Assembly: GCA_018056405.1 (NCBI GenBank)
Contig: JAGPFT010000050.1
Span: 1 to 11,079 of the forward strand
Length of the DNA: 11,079 bases
Reading direction: 5' to 3'
Origin: Anaerolineae bacterium
GTDB taxonomy: Bacteria; Chloroflexota; Anaerolineae; Aggregatilineales; Aggregatilineaceae
Made by a program: the position numbers and the translations under genes. This document shows positions 6,007 to 11,079 of this stretch, one piece after another; positions within the stretch are counted from its first letter, which is position 1, and every line of letters starts with the position of its first letter. The notes below the pieces were generated by a model that saw only the letters and a program-made list of their open reading frames with translations, searched no databases and was not told the DNA's origin.

Positions 6007-7412
6007 TGGATTGTCCGACTGCTGTTTGGGCACGCTTCCACAGATACTTTGTGCTTTTCTGCTTAATCACAAACCTTCTGACAGCGTTTGTACTTGGAAT
6101 CGCCTCGCCAAGAGTCGCCGCGCAGAGCCGCACCACCCTGCCGCCGCCGCACCTCGGCTATGGCATTCACATCGGCCCGCACACCAGCGCCAACCCCGCC
6201 CTGGTGGATCAACTGCGCATGGACTGGGTGAAGGTCTACGAGACGGGGCAGGTCGCCGCCTTCAGCCACAAGCGCATCCTCTTCCGCATGGACCTGCCCT
6301 GGCCGTCCAACTGGGAAGCCTTCCGCCTCAGCGTGCGCCAGCGCGCGGCAGAACTGGCCGCGCTGGGCGTGGACGCTATCGAAGTGCACAACGAGCCGAA
6401 CCTGGCCCGCGAATGGCCGCACGGTCCCAACGCCTGGGAATACACGCAGATGTTGCGCGTGGCCTATACGCAGATCAAGGCTGTCGCGCCGCAGATCATC
6501 GTCGTGTCGGGCGGGCTGGCCCCCACCATCACCACCGGCGACCGGGGCGCAATCAGCGACATTGACTACGCCGCCGAAATGCTCGACAACGGCGCGGCGC
6601 AGTGGTTCGACGCCTTCGGCTACCACCCCTATGGTTACAACCAACCGCCAGAGACCGAGCCGAGCTACAACACGCTCACTTTCCGCCGTGTCGAGCTAAT
6701 CCGCGCCCTGTTCGAGGAGCGCGGCATCTACGACAAGCAAATCTGGATGACCGAATTCGGCTGGCTGCGCGACCCGGCTGAGGACGGCGTGACCTGCTCC
6801 GACAGCGACCCGAACTTCGCCGGATTCGCCTGGCTGCGCGTCTCTGCCCAGACGCAGGCCGACTACACGGTGCGCGCCTTCGACTGGGCCGACCGTTACT
6901 GGCCCTGGGCCGGGCCGATGTTCCTGTGGAACCTCAACTGGGCGCTCTACCCGACAGACATCACCCCCCTGTGCAGCCACATGCGCTGGTTCGGCCTGCT
7001 GCGCGCCGATGGATCGCCGTTGCCGGTCTTCCAGCGCGTGGCGTCCATGCCGCGCCGCACCAGCGATTACCTGCCGCGCCTGACCATCTACGCGCGCGAC
7101 ATGACCGTCGAGACGAGCCTGTACTGCCCCGGCTCCGCGCTGGTGGGCGAGTTCGAGGTGATCAACAGCGGCTACCCCGGCTCGTTCAGCGCGCAGGTGG
7201 AAGGGGTCAGCCCGCCGGACGGCCCGGCGCTCGAAGTCTATCCGCCGCATGTGACCAACGGCGACCGCGTGCGGGTCTATGCCGACACGACCGGCCTGTC
7301 CCCCGGCCTGCATACGATCTACGTCAACGTCACGGCGACGATAGGCGAGCAGATGGTCGCCGAAACCATCCAGGGCTACATCGTCGTCACCGAAGCGGCG
7401 GGCGGTTGCTGA
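6006..7412 (+). CDS. Secreted clan GH-A glycoside hydrolase with C-terminal beta domain
   Basis: Probable extracellular polysaccharide- or oligosaccharide-active retaining glycosidase, 468 aa; the exact family (GH39-, GH5- or GH53-like) is not clear. Residues 1 to about 35 form a signal peptide: short basic n-region, hydrophobic YFVLFCLITNLLTAFVLGI, and a likely cleavage after VAA. The TIM barrel runs from LGYGIHIGPH to about residue 340. The acid/base is Glu130 in EVHNEPN and the nucleophile is Glu250 in IWMTEFGW, the clan GH-A pattern. FDAFGYHPYGYN and GPMFLWNLNWALY fit barrel strands. The last 100 residues or so (VETSLYCPGSALVGEFEVIN ... HTIYVNVTATIG) look like an Ig-like beta-sandwich, perhaps for binding. 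The start is ATG 6006 (GTG 6003 is also possible), overlapping the upstream stop. Codons up to about 6100 are AT-richer than the rest of the gene, so the 5' end may derive from the neighbouring cassette. Confidence 0.83.
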   Translation: MDCPTAVWARFHRYFVLFCLITNLLTAFVLGIASPRVAAQSRTTLPPPHLGYGIHIGPHTSANPALVDQLRMDWVKVYETGQVAAFSHKRILFRMDLPWPSNWEAFRLSVRQRAAELAALGVDAIEVHNEPNLAREWPHGPNAWEYTQMLRVAYTQIKAVAPQIIVVSGGLAPTITTGDRGAISDIDYAAEMLDNGAAQWFDAFGYHPYGYNQPPETEPSYNTLTFRRVELIRALFEERGIYDKQIWMTEFGWLRDPAEDGVTCSDSDPNFAGFAWLRVSAQTQADYTVRAFDWADRYWPWAGPMFLWNLNWALYPTDITPLCSHMRWFGLLRADGSPLPVFQRVASMPRRTSDYLPRLTIYARDMTVETSLYCPGSALVGEFEVINSGYPGSFSAQVEGVSPPDGPALEVYPPHVTNGDRVRVYADTTGLSPGLHTIYVNVTATIGEQMVAETIQGYIVVTEAAGGC

Positions 7413-7442
7413 GGAACGAGCAGGAGACGGACGTATGCTGTA

Positions 7443-7464
7443 GGGGCGTATCGCCATACGCCCC
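7443..7464. terminator. Hairpin between convergent genes, possible bidirectional terminator
   Basis: GGGGCGTAT at 7443-7451 and ATACGCCCC at 7456-7464 form a perfect 9-bp stem with a CGCC loop, in the 54-nt gap between the convergent glycosidase and M23 genes. It is a shorter copy of the palindrome at 11011-11038. There is no T-run on either side, so it is not a classical intrinsic terminator; its position alone suggests a role in ending transcription or protecting 3' ends. Confidence 0.5.
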
Positions 7465-7466
7465 GG

Positions 7467-8693
7467 CTAGAAGCTCTGGTAGTTCCAGGGGTTGACCGGT
7501 GCGCCGCCAGAACCGCGAATCTCGAAGTGCAGGTGCGGCCCGCTCGAACGCCCGCTGCTGCCGGTGACGGCGATGTTCTGCCCCGCGCTGACGACCTGCC
7601 CGCAGCCCACAAACGCCCCGTTGAGGTGGCCGTAGATGCTCAGCGTGCCGCCGTGCGCGATCACAACCGTGTAGCCGTAGCCCCACGTGCTCCACCCGCT
7701 GAAGATGACCATGCCCCCGCCCGCCGCGTAAACGGGCGTGCCAGGCGGCACGGCCAGGTCAATCCCGCCGTGATTCCAGGAGAAGTCCTGCGTGATCTCG
7801 TAGCGCGCCCAGATCGGTGCGCCAACCGGTGGGGAGCCGCCCGATACGACCTGCCTGCCACACGAGCCTGGATCGCCCACCGCAAAGGAAGCCACGTCGG
7901 TGCCAGCGTTCACGCCCGTGCCCACCGGGTTGCTGCCGTCGCTGGTTGTGGTGGTCATGACAATGCCAGGGTCCCAGTAGATCGGTTCGGTGGAGCCGGT
8001 GCCGCCGGGCACGACGACCCACAGACCTTCCGGCAGGATCGTCTGCGGCACAGCGCCGAACAGCGTGTTGTACTCGGAGTCGATGATCGCGTAGGGGTCT
8101 ACGGCGTATTCGGCAGCGATGTCGGCGATAGATTGCGGCTGCTGGACGTGGTGATACACGCCGTCCACAGGCAGGATGTTCAGTTCCAGCCCGATGCGCA
8201 TGGCGTTGACATAGAAGCGGTCGTTCGACCAGATGATCGTGTTCTCGGACAGCCCGAAACGCTCGGCAATGCTACGCAGATTGTCGTTTCTCTTCACCGT
8301 GTAGGTGATCACGGTGCTGCGCGAGCGTTGGGGAATGATGGTCAGCGGATTGATTTCGCGGGCGATGACCCCTTCGGCCAGGGCGCTCTCCACCGGCACA
8401 TCGAGCGCGGCGACAATGGCCTGCGGGTCGGCGGTGGGGCGCACCCAGTCCACAGGCGGCAGTGTCGGCGTCGGCGGCAGCGTGGGGATCGGCGTGGGAT
8501 AGTCCACTGCGGCGATGCCCAGTGGCGGGGGCACTGTCTGAGCGGGCGGCGCGGGCACGGCATCGCGCGAGTCGCGCGGCCAGAAGATCACCGCTCCGGC
8601 CAGCGCTACCAGGACTAGCGCCCCGCTCAGCATAGCGCCGCTCAGGATGCGGCGCCCTCGATCGGGGGTGGGGTTACGTGGCGTGCTCGCCAT
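7467..8693 (-). CDS. Membrane-anchored LysM / M23 family metallopeptidase
   Basis: Cell-envelope zinc endopeptidase predicted to cut peptide crosslinks in peptidoglycan, 408 aa. Order of parts: cytoplasmic basic tail, one transmembrane helix (about 16-38) acting as signal anchor, a Pro/Thr-rich linker (TPIPTLPPTPTLPP, about 66-80), a first LysM (YTVKRNDNLRSIAERFGLS, about 130-175), a second more divergent LysM-like unit (YHHVQQPQSIADIAAEYAV, about 180-228), a low-complexity spacer, and the C-terminal M23 domain (about 295-405). Zinc and catalytic residues are present: His308 and Asp312 in NHGGIDLA, YGHL at 354-357, and His387 and His389 in GPHLHFE. It should therefore be active, unlike degenerate LytM regulators. 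The ATG at 8693 has GAGGAG (complement of 8703-8708) 9 nt upstream. It is convergent with the secreted glycosidase and separated from the antiporter by a composite repeat; its promoter is at 8759-8787. Confidence 0.92.
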   Translation of the reverse strand: MASTPRNPTPDRGRRILSGAMLSGALVLVALAGAVIFWPRDSRDAVPAPPAQTVPPPLGIAAVDYPTPIPTLPPTPTLPPVDWVRPTADPQAIVAALDVPVESALAEGVIAREINPLTIIPQRSRSTVITYTVKRNDNLRSIAERFGLSENTIIWSNDRFYVNAMRIGLELNILPVDGVYHHVQQPQSIADIAAEYAVDPYAIIDSEYNTLFGAVPQTILPEGLWVVVPGGTGSTEPIYWDPGIVMTTTTSDGSNPVGTGVNAGTDVASFAVGDPGSCGRQVVSGGSPPVGAPIWARYEITQDFSWNHGGIDLAVPPGTPVYAAGGGMVIFSGWSTWGYGYTVVIAHGGTLSIYGHLNGAFVGCGQVVSAGQNIAVTGSSGRSSGPHLHFEIRGSGGAPVNPWNYQSF

Positions 8694-8758
8694 TTCCCGA
8701 CACTCCTCGTCCCCCCAGCATCCGCCCTACAGCTACCAATACACCCATGACGGGCGGG

Positions 8759-8787
8759 ATAGTACCGTACCGGGCAGTGTTTGGCAA
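8759..8787 (-). promoter_or_regulatory. Probable promoter of the LysM/M23 peptidase gene
   Basis: On the minus strand, TTGCCA (complement of 8782-8787) and TACTAT (complement of 8759-8764) are separated by exactly 17 nt. They match five and four of six consensus bases. The leader to the ATG at 8693 would be about 60 nt. The promoter lies immediately beside the composite repeat that begins at 8801, which separates this gene from the antiporter transcript. Confidence 0.5.
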
Positions 8788-8800
8788 TGTGGGAACGGCG

Positions 8801-8986
8801 GGGGTGCGTGCAAAACCTGTCAGGCAACAGGGTCGCGCTCCTCAGCCTCACCCCTGCTCAGCGCTGGTGCGCCTCGCCGCCCCCTCAGCCACGACGTGGA
8901 GAGGGGGCAAACCGAGCGCAGCGAGGCTGGGGGTGAGGCTACTGCCAGCATCCCACGTATCACTGACCACCTTTGCACACACCCCC
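8801..8986. repeat. Composite hairpin repeat, copy 2
   Basis: The core 8846-8938 (CCTCACCCC ... GGGGTGAGG) is closely similar, in the same orientation, to 2610-2701; shared words include TGCGCCTCGCCGCCCCCTC and CCGAGCGCAGCGAGGC. The arms are the reverse of copy 1: 8801-8826 is the exact reverse complement of 2721-2746, and 8962-8986 resembles the reverse complement of 2566-2586. It fills most of the gap between the antiporter stop (9048) and the M23 promoter. The remaining 8987-9047 shows nothing recognisable. Confidence 0.8.
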
Positions 8987-9047
8987 GGCGGGCAGGAACG
9001 ACGCCGGGCGCTGGCGCAGCTTGGCACAGCCTTCGAGGAGGCGGACA

Positions 9048-10520
9048 CTACCCCGAAACGGCGCTCATCAGTGCCTGGAGCCTGCTCAGGTCAGCCGGCT
9101 CGGCCAGAACCAGCAGGTTGTCGCCTTCTTCGAGCATTGTGCTCCCGCGCGGCACGACGAACTCAGCACCGCGCCGGATCAGGACGATCAGAGCGTTCTC
9201 TGGCAAGTCTTCCAGGTCAAGAATGCGCTTGTGCGCGGCCTTCGATCCTGGCTGGATCGTCAGTTCCAGCAACTCGCTCTGGATAGGGACAGTGGGGACA
9301 AAGGTGATGGGGTACGGCGGCTTGCTGACAATCGGAGCATCAACGCGCAAGAGGCGGGCCATGTAAGGCAGCGTCGTCCCCTGGGCCAGCACCGAGGTGA
9401 GGACGATGAAGAACACCAGGTTGAAGATCTCGCGCGACTCCTGGACGCCCGCCAGCAACGGGAACGTCGCCAGGACAATCGGCGCAGCACCGCGCAGCCC
9501 CACCCATGAGACGAAAGCTTTTTCGTTCACACTCAATTTCCTGGTCCAGGCCAGCGTCAGAAAGACGGCCAGCGGTCGCGCGACCAGGATCAGCGCGGCA
9601 GAGATCAGCAGGGCCTGCGGGGCGATGGGTACCAGCTCTGAAGGGAACACAAACAGGCCGAGGGTGAGAAACATGACGATCTGCATCAGCCAGGCCAGCC
9701 CGGCGTGAAACTCCGTCAGGCTGCGCTTGTGAATGAAGATGCGATTGCCAGCCACCACGCCGGCCAGGTACACGGCCAGAAAGCCATTGCCCCCCAGGGC
9801 CGTCGTCGCGCCATAGGTCAGCAGCACCAGGGCTATCATGGTCACCGAATACAGCCCGTCGTACTCCAGAGAGATTCGATTGAGCACGTAGGTCATGCCG
9901 CGCCCAATGCCAATCCCGAAGATCACGCCCAGCACCATCTGCTGCACGAACATCAGCACCAGGTCCGGCACCGAGGCTGCGGGGTCTTGCACCAGGCGGA
10001 TCATGCCCAGGGTGAGGAAGACGGCCATCGGATCGTTGCTGCCGGATTCAAACTCCAGCAGCGGGCGCAGGGTGCCGCGCAGCCCGACGCCCTTGCTGCG
10101 CAGCACGGCGAACACCGCCGCCGCGTCGGTGGAAGAGACGATAGCGCCGAGCAGCAGGGCTTCCTTCAGCGAAAAATCGAGCACCAGCAGCGTGAACGCG
10201 GCGACCAGCAGGGCGCTGACGAGCACGCCTGCTGTCGCCAGCACCATTCCCATGATCATGACCGGGCGAATCTCGTCCAGGTCAGTCTCCAGGCCGCCGG
10301 AAAAAAGGATGAACGCCAGCGATGTCACACCCAGGAACTGGGCGAGCCAGGGATCGTCGAAATAGACTCCGCCGGGGCCTTCGGAACCCATCAGCATCCC
10401 GATCACCAGGAAGAGCAGCAGCGCCGGGACGCCCAGGCGGGCAGAGACTTTGCTGGCCAGGATGCTCACCAGCAGCACAAAAGCCACAGATACCAGGATA
10501 TATTCGGCTGCAAGCTCCAT
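9048..10520 (-). CDS. Cation (K+ or Na+)/proton antiporter, CPA1, NhaP2/CvrA-type with RCK_C domain
   Basis: Inner-membrane monovalent cation/proton exchanger for pH and ion homeostasis, 490 aa. The first 390 residues or so hold about 12-13 hydrophobic segments. Signature segments: ILFSGGLETDLDEIRP (71-86), SSTDAAAVFAVL with Asp132, ESGSNDPMAVFLT with Asn162-Asp163 (the CPA1 ND pair in the ion site), VVAGN (255-259) and SWVGLRGAAPIVL (338-350). A soluble cytoplasmic tail (about 413-485; ELLELTIQPGS, GDNLLVLAEPADL) is an RCK_C/TrkA_C-like regulatory domain, as in NhaP2/CvrA antiporters. It is shorter than E. coli CvrA as I recall that protein, apparently lacking its extra C-terminal module. 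The start is ATG at 10520 with a weak AGAAGAG upstream. No convincing promoter was found at 10521-10600. Transport family is firm; K+ versus Na+ specificity is inference. Confidence 0.9.
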   Translation of the reverse strand: MELAAEYILVSVAFVLLVSILASKVSARLGVPALLLFLVIGMLMGSEGPGGVYFDDPWLAQFLGVTSLAFILFSGGLETDLDEIRPVMIMGMVLATAGVLVSALLVAAFTLLVLDFSLKEALLLGAIVSSTDAAAVFAVLRSKGVGLRGTLRPLLEFESGSNDPMAVFLTLGMIRLVQDPAASVPDLVLMFVQQMVLGVIFGIGIGRGMTYVLNRISLEYDGLYSVTMIALVLLTYGATTALGGNGFLAVYLAGVVAGNRIFIHKRSLTEFHAGLAWLMQIVMFLTLGLFVFPSELVPIAPQALLISAALILVARPLAVFLTLAWTRKLSVNEKAFVSWVGLRGAAPIVLATFPLLAGVQESREIFNLVFFIVLTSVLAQGTTLPYMARLLRVDAPIVSKPPYPITFVPTVPIQSELLELTIQPGSKAAHKRILDLEDLPENALIVLIRRGAEFVVPRGSTMLEEGDNLLVLAEPADLSRLQALMSAVSG

Positions 10521-10604
10521 GCGCGCTCTTCTGGTTCACCGTCTATAGTCCGAAACGGGTATAGAATAACCGAAGATGGTTCGCACAGAAAGAATCGGTT
10601 GCAG

Positions 10605-10754
10605 GCGGGTGCGGGCAAAGGTTGTCAGTGATCCGCTTGACGCCGAGCGAGACGGGCACAGCAGAGCAGCGCCCCGGTTTACCTCACCCCTGCGCCGCCC
10701 CCTCTCCAACATGGAGAGGGAGCAGGCCGAGCGCCGCGAGGCCAGGGGTGAGGT
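10605..10754. repeat. Composite hairpin repeat, copy 3 (shortened core)
   Basis: The left arm contains GCAAAGGTTGTCAG (10615-10628), identical to 2573-2586. The shortened core starts and ends with a perfect 12-bp terminal stem, 10681-10692 with 10743-10754. Inside it, 10700-10708 pairs with 10712-10720 over 9 bp with a 3-nt loop. No recognisable right arm follows; 10755-10810 shows no feature. The repeat lies upstream of the divergently leaving antiporter gene. Confidence 0.7.
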
Positions 10755-10970
10755 TGATCGGTCGCCCTCTCAATGCTTCTCACGTTGCTGTCCGCTCCTG
10801 AACCGTTTGCAGGGGCGGGTTGGCTAACCCGCCCCTACAGGCCTCTCCCCCTCAATCCCCCTCTCCAGCCGAGCTAGAGAGGGGGACTTGGCTCGCCGCA
10901 CGTGGCGTTTTTCCCCCTCTCTGGCTCTGCCGGGGAGGGGGCCAGGGGGAGGGGCCTTCTGCCGCACTAA

Positions 10971-11002
10971 GACTTCCGAAGTCTCCGAAGACTTCGGAAG
11001 TC
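10971..11002. repeat. Perfect 13-bp inverted repeat
   Basis: GACTTCCGAAGTC (10971-10983) and its exact complement GACTTCGGAAGTC (10990-11002) are separated by TCCGAA. Each arm is itself palindromic apart from its centre base, so the sequence can form one long hairpin or two small ones. The copies at 30-42 and 131-141 keep only the first arm. There is no T-run, so it is not an obvious terminator. Confidence 0.75.
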
Positions 11003-11010
11003 TGATCTCC

Positions 11011-11038
11011 GTAGGGGCGTATCGCAATACGCCCCTAC
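11011..11038. repeat. Perfect 12-bp inverted repeat (GTAGGGGCGTAT type)
   Basis: GTAGGGGCGTAT (11011-11022) and ATACGCCCCTAC (11027-11038) pair perfectly around a CGCA loop. The same unit, with its 3' end missing, recurs at 7440-7464, and a variant stem with GGGCGGGTT is at 10811-10836. It is a dispersed short palindrome; its right arm forms the start of the gcccctacag module. Confidence 0.75.
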
Positions 11039-11079
11039 AGGCCTCTCCCCCTCAATCCCCCTCTCCAGCCGAGCTAGAG

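Larger units (their letters stand above)
10811..11079. repeat. Repeat field with tandem hairpin modules, continues past window edge
   Basis: The 49-nt module 10831-10879 is repeated exactly at 11031-11079, 200 nt later. Between them lies 10942-10983, which equals 1-42. The field is a string of hairpins: AGGGGCGGGTT (10811-10821) with AACCCGCCCCT (10826-10836); CCCCCTCTC (10857-10865) with GAGAGGGGG (10877-10885); a 13-bp palindrome at 10971-11002; and a 12-bp palindrome at 11011-11038. No gene was accepted in 10521-11079 and the array is cut by the window end. Confidence 0.85.

Noticed and set aside
4186..6100. Insertion sequence or integrase responsible for the low-GC cassette
   Set aside because: No transposase or recombinase frame, no clear terminal inverted repeats and no target-site duplication could be seen at either composition boundary.
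7527..8618. Long plus-strand open frame opposite the LysM/M23 gene
   Set aside because: It is a complement of an M23 gene with all zinc ligands. The translated product is Arg/Gly/His/Val-rich without any recognisable domain.
8647..9366. Open frames across the gap between the M23 gene and the antiporter
   Set aside because: They consist of the repeat 8801-8986 plus antisense ends of two real genes.
9705..10631. Long plus-strand open frame opposite the antiporter
   Set aside because: The product is rich in His/Gln/Arg, the pattern of reading the complement of hydrophobic membrane codons. It also runs into repeat sequence.
10811..11079. CRISPR array
   Set aside because: Repeated modules are GC-rich hairpins 200 nt apart with no uniform short spacers, and no cas gene is in the window.

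Overview
The window looks like chromosomal DNA from a high-GC bacterium, most probably a member of the Chloroflexota (Anaerolineae-like). This is inference, not proof. It rests on GC-rich coding sequence, a Pro/Thr-rich linker in a LysM-M23 envelope protein, a secreted clan GH-A glycosidase, and intergenic spaces filled with GC-rich hairpin repeats of the 'cctctccccctcaatcccc' and 'gtaggggcgtat' kind, which I associate from memory with that phylum. No rRNA, tRNA, CRISPR array, transposase or recombinase gene was found.

Layout. (1) 1-343: repeats, then a good sigma70-type promoter (TTGACC-17-TAGAAT). (2) 344-2412, + strand: asnS (asparaginyl-tRNA synthetase) overlapping by 4 nt a GNAT acetyltransferase gene. 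(3) 2413-2811: simple TGGT/ACCA-rich repeats flanking a composite hairpin repeat. (4) 2812-4185, +: a GH1 beta-glucosidase-family protein whose acid/base Glu is Ala and whose usual NYY motif reads NAG. (5) 4321-6006, +: three tightly packed genes of clearly lower GC (a TIGR04255-like protein, a 119-aa orphan and a 176-aa protein with a SQTCDL motif), which look acquired as a unit. (6) 6006-7412, +: a secreted clan GH-A glycosidase with a C-terminal beta-sandwich-like domain; its signal-peptide coding region has the composition of the foreign cassette while the rest is host-like. (7) 7443-7464: a hairpin between convergent genes. (8) 7467-8693, -: a membrane-anchored LysM/M23 endopeptidase with its own promoter. 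(9) 8801-8986: a second composite repeat. (10) 9048-10520, -: an NhaP2/CvrA-type cation/proton antiporter with an RCK_C domain. (11) 10521-11079: a third composite repeat and a long repeat field that repeats the sequence at the left end of the window.

How the parts relate. asnS and the GNAT gene are probably co-transcribed. The GH1 protein, the secreted glycosidase, the M23 peptidase and the antiporter are separate carbohydrate, envelope and ion functions with no evident shared pathway. The two parts most worth attention are the low-GC three-gene cassette at 4261 to about 6100, a candidate undescribed mobile or defence-type module, and the composite repeat whose core is inverted relative to its arms between two copies.
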